Shown: positions 10,616-21,400 of the stretch, one piece after another | Numbering within the stretch: position 1 is the first letter of the stretch | Layout of the letters: the number at the start of each line of letters is the position of its first letter | Source of the DNA: Undaria pinnatifida | Taxonomy: Eukaryota; Sar; Phaeophyceae; Laminariales; Alariaceae | Length of the DNA stretch: 64,000 nt | Direction of reading: 5' to 3' | NCBI GenBank assembly: GCA_012845835.1 | Contig: JABAKD010000023.1 | Location: forward strand, 10,147,840-10,211,839 | Notes under the pieces: generated by a model | What the model saw: the letters and a program-made list of their open reading frames with translations, nothing else | Told to the model about the DNA's origin: nothing | Database searches by the model: none | Made by a program: the position numbers and the translations under genes

Positions 10616-11659
10616 CGGCGCCTAATCTGCCCTGAAAACCCCCACCGACGGCGAGGGCGTGGGGATCCGCCAACGGTGCAGCAGCCATTGACACGACCGC
10701 CGCTAACCTCCGCTCCTCCAATTCCTTCGTCTTGCGGTTAACGTGGGAGGTGCGGACGATTCCCTCCATCTCCGATCGCATGAGGCCGGGTCGAAGCAAG
10801 CTAGTGCGCTGCTCCACGTCGTAAAACTCGGACGGGAGACGACGTGTTAGTATGCGAACCACGTCGCGATCCGACTTGCGGATACCCAATGTGGACAGCA
10901 CATTGAGCTTCCCCTCAGCATGGGCAAAGAACAGCTTGGGGTCGTCACCCCCCTGCATCTCTATGTTCTCGAAGTCTTTCTCGAGATGATCTCGTTCGGC
11001 ATCACCCTGCGGCTGATACCAGGCCATCACAGCCTTCCATGCTCCCTCCACCGACCCAGCGGCATGCATCCGTTCCTCCACAGGCTGTCCTTGCATGGCT
11101 TCCATGAGAAGTTCTCATGCCTTCTCGCACTTCTCGACTCTCTCTGCTGCCCATAAAGATAAATGGATCGGTTGCGCTCCTCCATCCCTCCTAAGCCCCC
11201 GGCTGTCCGAATAGGGTCGATCGTGGGCTCAAGCGCCCCGATCAGAACCCGCGCCGTCAAGAAAGATTGGAACCTGTGTGACCACAGGTGCAGCTGTCTG
11301 CGCCCATCAAACTTGGGCACCCGCATGCTGTTTTGTGACGACAAGATGAGCGCCGGGGGGGTCTGGTGGTGACGGTAATCTGGCTCCGGCACAGGCTGCT
11401 CAGCACTTTCCTGCTGCATGGGCCGCCCGCTCCCCCCAGCGGTACCCGACTGAACCGCTGTCTCGGCGGACATCCTCAACGCTCTCTCCGCTGACAACGC
11501 CGCGTCTCGCTCAGCCACCGTCGCGTCTCGCTCAGCCAACGTCGCGTCTCGCTGAGCCAAATTAATCGACACTTCCTCAAGCTGCTGCCGAAGCAGCTCG
11601 GCCTCCTCGGCCATAACAACAACCCTTCAGCAAGCTCCGGGCCCGGAAACCCACGATTA

Positions 11660-12054
11660 TCGTGTTTGTATTCGCTTGCTGTATAACGTTCTGTGCAACC
11701 ACGCGGCGTGCCGCTACTGCGTAGATCGAGGAGAGAAGATGGAATACTCATACACCGGATACCAAATACACACCAGGTGGGTCAATACCGTTCTGTCATA
11801 GACCGCTCCATATAAACCACACAGGAGGTAAGCCGCACCTGATTGTCACCGGCTGCACCACTCACATATATACGGGCAGTATCGTTATCATCAAAGCCCG
11901 GGTGGTATCATTAACATCATCGAACGCCCCGCGGGGGGGCAGCTCCACACTCCGAGGCATATACCGAATAGTGCCTCGACACATAATACGAAACCCCAGA
12001 ATGTACGGAACCACCAAATATCCGCGGACCCGTATCGAACAACCGCATACCACA
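11660..12054 (-). repeat. Copia 5' LTR
   Basis: Right-hand LTR, about 395 bp, paired with 4,891-5,292. In the family the 5' LTR carries the promoter. On the minus strand it begins TGTGGTATGCGGTTG and ends in CA. Confidence 0.9.
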
Positions 12055-12239
12055 ATCAAAGTTGTTTGGGGAAAAGAAACATGAAATTCTGAAAAACAAA
12101 AAACATTATGGGTTTGACCCTAATTAAACCTCGAGATGACGCAGATTTCTCACCTGTGGTAACTTTTCAAGCGATGTCGCCTACGGCTGTGAGCTGCTGG
12201 GTAGGGCAGATCTTCAGAGATTCCTACTGCACTGCAGAC
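12055..12239. other. Short unexplained spacer
   Basis: Non-coding sequence between the Copia LTR and the first repeat-A fragment. No feature recognised. Confidence 0.4.
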
Positions 12240-12353
12240 ATTCGTGAAGTACACTCCAGCTGTTAGATCGAATATTTTGTCGAAACTCATCTTTGCAAGC
12301 TGTGTGTGATACTTCGATCGCGCGTGTTACGGGTTGTGTGTGCTCATTAAGGA
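12240..12353 (-). repeat. Repeat A, outer fragment (left part, split by repeat B)
   Basis: Terminal segment of repeat A in reverse orientation, from TACACTCCAGCTG to CTCATTAAGGA. It is cut off inside the repeat. The continuation (GATATAGGTCGGCGACTC) is found at 13,475, on the other side of the B insertion. Confidence 0.8.
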
Positions 12354-13474
12354 TTGTTGTTGTTGTTGTTGTTGTTCTCACATTACCTCGCACAATCAAG
12401 TCCGTGGTCACAGGACAGGCTCCAGTCACTCTGGAGCTGAGGTATACACCAGGAAAAAACGCACACAACCCAAGGGGGTACACGTATATTATAAAAATTG
12501 AAATACACTCCAGCTGTGAGATCGAAGATTTTGTCGAAACTCATCTTTGCAAGCTGTGTGTGATACTCCGATCGCGCGTATTACGGGTTGTGTGTCCTCA
12601 TTAAGGATATAGGTCGGCGACTCCTCTTGCAACTACAGTGTAGCTATCAAGATCAACAGGGTGATGTTAGGCAGTCTGTGCGCGGAAACTATAAAACCCG
12701 TTTCTGAGGGGGACACAATCTGACAGCTGTGGAAGGGAATGCATCAGTTTATCAAGTGACTGTAAGTGGAATATCCGTTGAGGGGAGGGCGGAGTTTTAA
12801 GAACGTGGGGGCCTGATTTTTATCAAAAGGGGGGAAGGGGGGGGAGGGGACGGGTGGGGCAGGTCTATTTGTGCGTGGAAACTATAAATTTTTGTTGTGG
12901 GGGAGGGGGAGGAATGTGGCGGGGGGAGCCGGGGGCGGGGGGGAAGGGCTTTAGGTCGCATAGATGTAGGGGTTGGCTATACGCGTGGTGCTAGGTCTAG
13001 GCGCTGGTGCGGGTGTTCGGTGAAGGAGGGGGCGTTGGGGACGGCGGTGGGTTGGAATTGCAGCAGCGGCATGGACGGCTCTGAAACGATAACACGAGGC
13101 GATATCCAGGGCATGAAAGTGTTTATCACAGCTGACGCAATTCATGACTCCACCAGAAACACATAAAGGTGAAATCAGGAGTCAGTCTACGATGTGCCAT
13201 ATCCATGACGGTGCATACCGCTCATTACTCACGCCTGGGGAAACCGACTAAACCGCTTGCCACCCAAGGAAGACTACCACGTATATATTACGCACGTAGT
13301 ATCTATCATTACGCATACGCACGACAGGCGTAAGCCAGTTAGAGAAAAGAAACAAAGAACAGAAAAGAAAAGGAGATAAGGAAAAGAAAGAAAGAGAAGA
13401 AAGCGAAACAAAACGAAAGAGGAAGCCAAAGAGAAGAAAAAGACAAGAAAAGCAAGAAAAGACAAGACAAAAGA
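12354..13474 (+). repeat. Repeat B copy 1, itself split by a repeat A insertion
   Basis: Repeat B starts with GTT repeats and TTCTCACATTA, contains CCAGTCACTCTGGAGC, and ends in a purine-rich A/G tail (13,330-13,474). Two blocks, 12,354-12,487 and 13,125-13,474, together match the uninterrupted copies at 52,540 and 54,965. The 637 bases between them are repeat A. No coding frame is seen. A strand-specific start and an A/G-rich tail suggest a retroposon, but no tRNA-like head was found. Confidence 0.75.
12488..13124 (-). repeat. Repeat A, inner copy inserted in repeat B
   Basis: Starts TTATAAAAATTGAAATACAC and runs through the conserved A segment (AGATCGAAGATTTTGTCG, ATAGGTCGGCGACTC, ACAGCTGTGGAAGG) into G-rich modules. 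It ends near CATGAAAGTGTTT. It splits B between CACGTATA and ATCACAGCTGACG. TA at both junctions may be the target duplication. Confidence 0.8.
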
Positions 13475-13870
13475 GATATAGGTCGGCGACTCCCCTTGCA
13501 ACTACAGCGTAGCTATCAAGATCAACAGGGTGATGTTAGGCAGACTGTGCGCGGAAACTATGAAAGCCGTTTCTGAGAGGGCCAAAATGTGACAGCTGTG
13601 GAAGGAAATTCATCAGCTTATCAAGTGAATCCTGTAAGTCGAATAACCGGCGAGGGGAGGGCGGAGTTTTAAAGGACGTGGGGGCATGATTTTGATCAAA
13701 AGGGGGGCGAGAGGTGGGGAGGGGTGGGAGGGCACGGATGGGGCAGGTCAATTTGTGCGTGAAAACTTTAAATCCTTTATGCGGGGGAGGGGCGGGCGGT
13801 GTGGCGGGGGTGGCGGGGGGCAGGGGCGGAGAGCTTTATATATCGCAATCTTTTTGACGGTGAAGAGTCG
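13475..13870 (-). repeat. Repeat A, outer fragment (right part)
   Basis: Continuation of the fragment at 12,240-12,353, from ATAGGTCGGCGACTC through the ACAGCTGTGGAAGG and AGGGCGGAGTTTTAAAG modules into G-rich tracts. Confidence 0.75.
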
Positions 13871-14144
13871 AATGTGATGCAGTCATCTTCTTGCCCTTTT
13901 CTGGCCCGTTTAGGGTCGTCGTGACAGAGCGCCCGATTTTGTTCGTCGTGCCAGAGCGATCTACTCTGGCTCCACAAGTAGCCCATGTGGCACGTCTACG
14001 CCCGCATTTCCGACGTTCGTACACGGACTGACACCCTCTATGAGCCCAACGCCGTCTATAGTCACTTCCTAGGTTCTGTTGCTAAAAGAATGACGTTTTT
14101 CCTGCCTTTCCTGGCTTCATCTTCTTGGCTTGTCTTTTCTTGCT

Positions 14145-14291
14145 TTATTTATCTTTCCTTCCCTTTCCTTTCCTTTCCTTTCCTTTCCTTTCCTTTCCTT
14201 TCCTTTCCTTTCCTTTCCTTTCCTTTCCTTTCCTTCCTTTCTTCCTTTCCTTTCTTCCTTCCTTTCCTTTCCTTCCTTTCCTTTCTTCTTT
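14145..14291 (+). repeat. (TTTCC)n microsatellite at gap edge
   Basis: Nearly uninterrupted CTTTC pentamers for about 145 bp up to the N run. The array probably continues into the gap and is the likely cause of the assembly break. Confidence 0.95.
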
Positions 14292-14791
14292 NNNNNNNNN
14301 NNNNNNNNNNNNNNNNNNNNNNNNNNNNNNNNNNNNNNNNNNNNNNNNNNNNNNNNNNNNNNNNNNNNNNNNNNNNNNNNNNNNNNNNNNNNNNNNNNNN
14401 NNNNNNNNNNNNNNNNNNNNNNNNNNNNNNNNNNNNNNNNNNNNNNNNNNNNNNNNNNNNNNNNNNNNNNNNNNNNNNNNNNNNNNNNNNNNNNNNNNNN
14501 NNNNNNNNNNNNNNNNNNNNNNNNNNNNNNNNNNNNNNNNNNNNNNNNNNNNNNNNNNNNNNNNNNNNNNNNNNNNNNNNNNNNNNNNNNNNNNNNNNNN
14601 NNNNNNNNNNNNNNNNNNNNNNNNNNNNNNNNNNNNNNNNNNNNNNNNNNNNNNNNNNNNNNNNNNNNNNNNNNNNNNNNNNNNNNNNNNNNNNNNNNNN
14701 NNNNNNNNNNNNNNNNNNNNNNNNNNNNNNNNNNNNNNNNNNNNNNNNNNNNNNNNNNNNNNNNNNNNNNNNNNNNNNNNNNNNNNNNNNN
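14292..14791. other. Assembly gap, 500 N
   Basis: Exactly 500 N, which suggests a placeholder length rather than a measured one. The left edge is a pentanucleotide microsatellite and the right edge a poly-C tract. Confidence 0.99.
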
Positions 14792-15375
14792 ACCCCCCCC
14801 CCCCGCCCCCCAAAAATATACTGGTGCCAAAACCGTCAGATTTATCCCCTCGAAATGATTTATAGCTTACATGCACAAATTGCCCCTTCCCCCACCCCCC
14901 TCTCCCCCCACCCCCCCCCTCCAAACCCGCTCGCTTTTGATCAAAACCAGGCCCCCTTTCCCTTCACAGCTGTCAGATTTTGTCCCCCTCAGAAACGGGT
15001 TTTATAGTTTCCGCGCACAGACTGACTAAAACCATCCCGTTGACCCTGATAGCTACACTGTAGTTGTAAGGGGAGTCGCCGACCTATATCCTTAAGGAGG
15101 ACACACAACTCGTAATGCGCGCGATCGGAGTATCACACACAGCTTGCAAAGATGAGTTTCGACGAAATCTTCGACCTCACAGCTAGAGTGTATTTTAATT
15201 TTTATAATATATTTCGGGAGTCGCCGACCCACATCCTTAATTATGACACACAACCCGTAATACGCGCGATCGGAATATCACACACCGCCAAGCTTTGCAA
15301 AGAGCATTTTGTTGCAAAGATGAGTTTCGACAAAATCTTCGATCTCACAGCTGAAGTGTACTTTTATTTTTTAAA
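14792..15375 (+). repeat. Repeat A copy plus a partial tandem second end
   Basis: Forward A copy (14,792-15,205) with the modules CCGTCAGATTTATCCCC, ACAGCTGTCAGATTTTG, TAGTTTCCGCGCACAGAC, GGGGAGTCGCCGACC and ACGCGCGATCGGAGTATC. It is followed directly by a second, diverged copy of the terminal 165 bases (15,211-15,375). Its orientation is opposite to the copies left of the gap. Confidence 0.8.
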
Positions 15376-16420
15376 ATTTACTTCCCCCGTTCTCTCTCGT
15401 TCAAGCGCCCCACCTAAAATCGAAATCGGCCAAAGTAATAGACACTTCTACGCAATTGATATCACGTCACCATTTTTCTAGTCATACTAACGTAGATCAA
15501 AATCACCGCCCCCCCCCCCCCGCCTTCCAACGGCCCCTCCTTCCCCACCACCCGCACGGTCATTTAGACTTAGCACCACGCTTATAGCAAACCCCTGCCT
15601 ATATGCGACCTAAACCTGTTAACCTGTTCACAACTATCCCCCCCCCGCTCCCTCTTGCTCAAACGCCCCACCTAACAACGAAATATGCCAAGGTAATAAA
15701 CGCTTTTACGCAGTTGATATCACCTCATTATCATTCTAAAGCCATCCGTTCCGATGCTCCAAGTAACCCCCCCCCCCCCCGCCCCCTAACGCCCCCTCCT
15801 TCCGCAACACCCGCACCATCGCGTAGATAGACCTAGCACCAAGCTTATATCAAACACCTACATCTATGCTTCTTAAAGCTGTTAAAAATCATTTTGGCCC
15901 AACCCCTCCCCTACCCACCCACCCCCTCGAACACTCCGCCCTCTCCTCACTGGTCTTACGGTATACAGGATATACATGATAAACTGGTGCATTCCTTCCA
16001 AACCCGTCAGATTTATCCCCTTGAAGGATTTATTGTCTCCACGCACAAATTGCCCCCCCCCCCTCCCCCCCCCCTGCGCTCCTTCTTGTTCAAACCCTGG
16101 CCCCCACGCCCTTAAAGATTACGTCCTCCCCTCACCGGTTATACGACTTACAGGATACACTTGGTAAAGTGATGCCTTTGCTTCCACAGCTGTCAGATTT
16201 TGTTTCTCTCAAGGACGGGTTTTATAGTTCAGACTGACTAACTTTACCCTGTTGACCCTGATAGCTACACTGTACTACCAAGGGTAGTCGCCGACCTATA
16301 TCCTTAATGAGGACACACCACTCGTAATACGCGCGATCGGAGTATCACACACAGCTTGCAAAGATGAGTTCCGACAAAATCTTCGATCTCACAGCTGGAG
16401 TGCATTGTGTTTATATAATA
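15376..16420 (+). repeat. Repeat A copy, long form
   Basis: Contains the 5' modules of A (CGCCCCACCTAAAATCGAAA, CTACGCAATTGATATCACG, several C runs, CCGCACCATCG), then the middle and terminal modules ending near 16,410 at CACAGCTGGAGTGCATT. Confidence 0.75.
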
Positions 16421-16424
16421 ATAC

Positions 16425-16505
16425 GCAGGTGCATTGAAAAACGTCAGTTGTGCGTACGGCCCATTGAATGATTATCCTTAACTTACTACGTGGCACATAC
16501 ATTGG
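16425..16505 (-). repeat. Repeat A end, diverged subfamily, inverted
   Basis: TGCATTGAAAAACGTCAG onward aligns with the reverse complement of the A terminus but belongs to a clearly different subtype. The same subtype is seen at 19,775-19,860 and 51,000-51,080. It sits tail-to-tail with the forward A end at 16,420. Confidence 0.55.
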
Positions 16506-18159
16506 AAGAAAAAAATAAAATCCGAGAAGCACTGAGAATCGCTGAGAAGCGCTGTTTCGGGCATCCGAGCTCCCCGCTCAGCCGTCCGGAGAGGTGAACA
16601 TCTTAAAGTTGGTGTAGAAAACAAAAACAAAATTACGTCACTCGGGAACCGAAATTATTTGTAATATAGTATAGGTCTATAGGACTATGCATTAGACCAC
16701 ACAGTCACTGCTGTGACGTTGTGATCTTCTAGAGGATAGACTGTCCGGTTCTCTCTGAGCCTGGTGTGCGTCGGCTCAAATCCCGGTGTCGTCGAAAAGA
16801 AAAGAAGACAATACATATAAAAAAGCTCTTTGTAGTATACCCATAGACTATAAATGAAGGAGACGGTGAGAAACGCTTCTGTCAAGTACGTGTCAAGAGA
16901 CATGCCGGCGTAAAGTGTAAGGAGCGTTTGACTATCATGTTAGTGCTCTAACGATCATGATATTCATGTTCAATGTTGGTGTGCTTCGTGTATTATATCG
17001 TACATTACCACGAGAGAGCACAACGCTACAGTACAGCTCTACCCACAGCAGCAGCGGTAGGCAACACTAGTTGTGTAAGATAGCAGACAACTTGCGGAAA
17101 GCACAACGCTACAACCCTGCCCCACAGCAGCAGCGGCAGGTGACACCATTTTTGTGCGCTTGGCGTGTCCTCGCTATGTTGCGACGAGTTGCTTGTGTCG
17201 GAGCCTGTCATAATTTGTCAACCCACCATAACGCACATTTCTGCTGTGCTGCCGCTCTGGGTGCGCGTGTCTCCATGGATTCGGAAACATAGCGATTTTT
17301 GTAATACCAATATAGACACCAACGCACCCTTACTTATATACGTCAACAGAGGCAGTTCTTTAACGAGTATCTTTGGGTGGGTTTTGCGAAGATGGCAGAT
17401 GACAGACAGCAGACATCTTGCGGAGAGCAAAACGCTACAGGCGATGTGCGTGTGCGTTCCGCATCCTCTCTTTACCGCGGCGAGTTCCTTTTTTTGTCAT
17501 AGTAAATGTCACGTGTCATTGTCCTCTGGCTCCATTTTTCTCAATACGTGCCGCATCCTACGCCACACGTGCCGCTCCTCGTTTCCTGGCGGTCCCCAAG
17601 CTGGAGTTCGAAATTGTGACGATCATCTCGAAATCATACATACCGCACACGGTTGAGAGTTGGCAACATCAGAGCCCCACATCGGCACGGTGTAAATCAT
17701 GAAGGTAAAATCGTACATTTGAGGCAATAATAACGTGGAAAGGAAGTACAGGCAGATGTGTTAAAATTGCGGTAGACCACACTACCCACCTACTCCGTGG
17801 GGTACTTCGTACACACCGTCTGCATGATCGCCTCCCAACCTATATCAAACGACGTATGACTAACGAAGTTACGTCATCGAGCGCGGGTACACCAAGGGTT
17901 CCTTTCAAAAACACTGATGACTCGCACTTCTTCCTCTCCTGCTGCTCACTGGTGGTCACATTGCATGGCCACATCTCCTCGCCTGCTGTATTTTGCGATA
18001 TGTATATATTTTATATCGTTAGCGATGTCAGAAACTAATGGAAATTAAATGATTGTTTGTTCTATATTATTTCGATCGTACAACAACAATTATGAAGATA
18101 TAACACGTTCTTTACCCCACTTAACGATTGCGTTTCATGCCACATCTAACATCAAATCT
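16506..18159. other. No protein gene recognised
   Basis: Apart from the tRNA-like stretch, an imperfect repeat carrying GCAAAACGCTACA-type sequence occurs near 17,018, 17,101 and 17,425, with AGCAGCAGCGG nearby in the first two. A 163-codon frame at 17,165-17,656 has no convincing protein character. Confidence 0.4.
16715..16793 (+). tRNA. tRNA-like sequence, probably a degenerate pseudo-tRNA
   Basis: A 79-base stretch can be folded roughly like a tRNA. GACGTTG at the start largely pairs with TGTCGTC at the end, AGAGGATAGA resembles a D arm, and GGCTCAAATCC resembles the B box and T loop. TTCTCTC could be an anticodon loop, with TCT for arginine. T-arm pairing is poor, so it is unlikely to be a working tRNA. 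It may be a relic or a SINE head. Confidence 0.25.
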
Positions 18160-19480
18160 TCAAGAAAATTACACAATACCAGGCACGTGATATAAAGGGA
18201 TGTCTTATGCTACAACCGTCAGATTTGTCCCCTTTATTTAAGGAGTGATAGTTTCCACGCACATATTGATGTGTTCCGTTCGCCCTCCCCCCCCCCACGA
18301 TCCCTCTTGTCCATACGCCCCATCTAAAATCGAAATCTGCCAGAGTAGTAAACACTACCAGCCGGCTGATATCACCTCATTACCTTTCTGTCTATCTTAA
18401 CATCAAGTCTTCTTGAATAGAAAACAGTACCAGGCAGGTGATACAAAGGGATGTCTTCTTGCTACAACCGTCAGATTTGTCTCATTTAAGGATTTATTTA
18501 CAGTTTCCGCGCACATATTGAAGTGTCCCGTTCGCCCCCTCCCCCTTCCTCCTGATCAATCTTGTTTAAACGCCTCTACCGTAGCCTTGTACCGCCCCAC
18601 CTACAAAAAAAAAACTGCCTGGGAGTTGTAAACACTACCAGCCAGCTGATATCACTTCGTTATCGTTTTGGCCATCCATACCGTAACTCCAATTCATTCT
18701 CCCCCCACCCCCCTTTTTGTTCCCCCGCCCTTTTGTTCAAGCGCCCCACCTTCAGTCGAAATCGGCCAGAATAATAAACAGTTCTACGCAATTTATATCA
18801 CGTCATTATCTATCTAGCCATACATGACGTAGCTTTCATTCCACACCCCCCCCCCCCCCCCCCCCCGTAACGCCCCCTTCGTCCCCACCACCCGCACCAT
18901 CGGCTAGACCTAGCACCACGCGTATGGCAAACCCCTACATCTATGCGACCGAATCATGTTAGTTTCAAAAAAGCCCTTTCTGCCCCCTTCCCTGCCTTTC
19001 CCCGCCCCCCCCACCCCCTTGAACGCTCCGCCCTCTCCTCATGGGTTGTACAACTTACAGGATAGGATTTAAACTTTGCATGCACGGATTGAGCTGCCCC
19101 CCGCCCATCCCGCCACTCCCGTCACCCCTCTTTATCAAAACCAGGCCCCAACGTTCTTCACAACTCCGCCCTCCCTTCACCGGTTATTCGACTTACGGGA
19201 TTCACTTGATAAACTGATTCATTTCCTTCCACAGCTGTCACATTTTGTCCCCCTCGAAAACGGGTTTTTTAGTTTCCGCGCACTGAGTGACTAAAATCAC
19301 CCTGTTGACCCTGATTGCCACACTGTAGTTGCATGGGGAGTCGCCGACCTGATATCCTTAATTTATGAGGACACACAACCCACAACACGCGCGATTGGAG
19401 TATCACACACAGCTTGCAAATATATGTTCCGCTCAAATTCCTCGATCTCAAAGATGGAGTGTATTTCCAATTTTTTACGA
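18160..19480 (+). repeat. Repeat A copy, long form with duplicated 5' modules
   Basis: The 5' module (ACCGTCAGATTTGTC, CGCCCCATCTAAAATCG, GCTGATATCACC) occurs at least three times between 18,210 and 18,820. The middle and terminal modules follow, ending near 19,460. Poly-C runs are frequent (for example 18,845-18,866). Confidence 0.8.
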
Positions 19481-19774
19481 TATCATACGGTGTAAAAGTT
19501 CTGTTTGCTATATCAAGCGGTGCTGTAGGTATTTTCTCAAGAACAGATCGGCCGTGGGCCCGTCTACATCGAACCGAGTATACCCAAAAAGTGCTCAACT
19601 TCCTTCTATCTAATGCACCCAAGATGTACGATGTGGGGGTGAAATGCGAGTTCATTCTTTTTCCGGGCAATTATTTTTTGTATGATGTACAAACAAATAT
19701 GATCATTATCGTTGCGTCCGGTAGTGAAAAAAGGCGTTCTTCAAGCGGTACTTGCTTTCCGGAGGGGAACCTTG

Positions 19775-19860
19775 TATTTTATATAAAAATTGAAAAACGT
19801 CAGCTGTGAGCACGACCGATTGAATAGTTGAAACTCAACTTTGCAATCTGCGTGGCACAT
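19775..19860 (-). repeat. Repeat A end, diverged subfamily, inverted
   Basis: TATAAAAATTGAAAAACGTC onward matches the diverged A terminus also seen at 16,425 and 51,000. It faces the forward A copy that ends at 19,480, so the pair is inverted over about 300 bp. Confidence 0.6.
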
Positions 19861-19864
19861 CTAT

Positions 19865-20150
19865 GTCTAGTGAATACGGAATGTACAGGTATAGTCGGTA
19901 TTTTCAGGCGCGAGTAGTGAAGACGAATGCACCAGTACGCACCTGGCACATCGTAGGCTCACTCCCGATTTCACTTTTATATGTTTCTGGTGGAGGCATT
20001 AATCGCATCGGCTGTGATATGTGCGTGTACCACCTTTGGTTTGTGTTTTTTTCCTTGTGATATTCCTTAGTTCCAGAGGGACTGGGGCCTGTCCTGTGAC
20101 TACGGACTTGATTATACGAGTTAATGTGAGAACAGCAACAACAACTTGAA
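19865..20150 (-). repeat. Repeat B copy 4 (reverse, 5' portion)
   Basis: The reverse complement carries GTTGTTGTTGCTGTTCTCAC, CCAGTCCCTCTGGAAC and the TTTCTGGTGGAGGC-type module of B. The A/G tail is missing. Confidence 0.7.
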
Positions 20151-20376
20151 AGTAGCTGAACAAAAATTACGGAAGGTCGTTGTCGCGCATTTGTAAAAAA
20201 AAAAGATGATGTGGATGGAACAATAAACCAAAGAAAAGCTGGACCGTTCCGGAAGTAATGCACGGAGGCGGTGTGTCGAATTGGGACCCCCAGAAATGCC
20301 AGGGGTGCACCAACCGAGCACTTTCAGCGAATATATACAAGAGTATCTATAGACTAAGTATGTTTATATCATAACC

Positions 20377-20607
20377 CAAGATTTTTGACCGGTCGGGCCG
20401 GGTCAGGATTCAGGATGACCCACCGGCGGCCAGACCTGAACCAACCGGTGGCATTTCAAAAGTAACTTTGTGACAACTCGACCCGACCCACGATGTCTTT
20501 TAACCAGACCCGACTCGTCCCGCGACAGTTTGTAAACTTCCTTTGACCCCGGCCGGCCGGCGGTCGGGTCATGACGGGTCGGGTCATGACCCGTTAAAAT
20601 CCCAGGT
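20377..20607. repeat. GGGTC/GACCC-rich short element, possible MITE
   Basis: Dense GGGTC and GACCC motifs in both orientations, including GGGTCATGACCCG at the right edge. The outer ends (CCCAAGATTTTTGACCGG and the reverse complement of the right end, CTGGGATTTTAACGGGTC) are roughly inverted. No target duplication could be fixed. Confidence 0.35.
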
Positions 20608-21400
20608 AGAACCAAAACGGTATTATTCCGGCCGTGTTGTCGGTTCTTCATCTCCGCCCATCTTGACTACTTTTCAAATAAGTTTCCTCATCGCGAATCT
20701 CGTAGCCCTCACGTGTTGGGTTGCCGCGGCAGTCGAGCAAAACCACACGATAGGGGCTGCCGAAGAATCCAAGACGTTTTAAGACGTTACCATGCTCCCC
20801 ACAAGAAAAATGAGCTTGACATCTCGCCCGAAACATTATTTCGAAGGCATTCATTCGGGCAATCCGACAAGCACTCAAATTAATATATGCGCTACTAATA
20901 ATCCTGAATGAGGCGAATCTAATCGTCGTTTGTGTGCATTCTGCCAACCAACCAACCAACCGGAGGGGGGTTGCTAGTGTTACGAAAAAGGGGCTTTAGT
21001 CCAGGCTGCACCCCTGTCACAGCCATGTGCCATGTGCTGGCTCTCTTTCTCATTTTTTTTTTTTTGCAATAAAATGCTCTAGACATTTTTTTTACGCAAG
21101 CTACGATAGAGGTATCTCTTTCTATTTGAAGTGTTTTCTCAATAATAAAATATATAACAGAGCTGCTTAATTAGCCCAAAATCGTCGGGAAAAACAAAAA
21201 ATATCAGGCGTTTTCTTTTTTTTGCATGATTCTCCTTGTGTACATAGGCTATGGAGTTTTCATCTACGGTGTAGTGCACGAGCATGTTTATATTTCACCT
21301 TCAAATCAGTTTTTGGGCGGTCTTAATCTCCCAAGTTGAGGAAAAACCTCGGGGGAAGAAATATTGCACCTCGACCGTTGCACGCGTGTTTTTTTGGCTC
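20608..21400. other. No gene; diverged short repeats
   Basis: Contains a reverse copy of a dispersed short repeat (about 20,810-20,880, GAGCTTGACATCTCGCCCG) also seen at 40,980, 43,120 and 44,890. The motif GCTACGATAGAGGTA lies at 21,099 and is shared with several other sites. No convincing reading frame. Confidence 0.4.

Larger units (their letters stand above)
9140..11614 (-). mobile_element. Copia gag and protease region
   Basis: Fossil gag-protease region. The N-terminus (from about 11,614) is a predicted coiled coil with repeated AERDAT-type heptads. A central nucleocapsid-type segment carries a polyglutamine tract, then two zinc knuckles, CGRCGALGHKSDIC and CSSCGAYGHMARQC, and a WDGGGVGGGAQQ repeat. 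The protease motif ILIGDSAASIHCTG lies close to the integrase junction. In the family gag packages the element RNA and the protease cuts the polyprotein. Confidence 0.85.
4891..12054 (-). mobile_element. Copia (Ty1/copia) LTR retrotransposon, broken copy
   Basis: A 7.2-kb Copia-superfamily element on the minus strand, seen as a fossil. Order on its own strand: LTR, gag with two CCHC zinc knuckles, aspartic protease (motif GDSAAS), integrase (HHCC zinc finger then D,D,E core), reverse transcriptase, RNase H, LTR. Integrase before reverse transcriptase defines Copia rather than Gypsy. The two LTRs (about 400 bp) differ at roughly 20 positions plus a few small indels by eye, about 5% divergence, so it is not recent. 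The coding region is interrupted about four times, so this copy does not look functional. Flanks ATCGA and ATCAA may be a decayed 5-bp target duplication. A possible primer-binding site beginning TGGGTTTCC lies a few bases inside the 5' LTR; this is tentative. Confidence 0.95.

Noticed and set aside
9558-10741. Two plus-strand frames of about 350 codons, leucine- or alanine-rich
   Set aside because: Antisense shadows of the CAG-rich gag repeat of the Copia element.
12355-12440. Possible tRNA-type promoter in repeat B (TGGTCACAGG and GGTTCCAGTC-like boxes)
   Set aside because: The two boxes are only about ten bases apart, far closer than in any tRNA-derived promoter.
13985-15007. Long frames running through the N gap
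   Set aside because: Produced by unknown bases and the TTTCC microsatellite, not by coding sequence.
17165-17656. 163-codon plus-strand frame
   Set aside because: No ATG in a sensible place, no domain, and overlap with imperfect GCAACGCTACA-type repeats.
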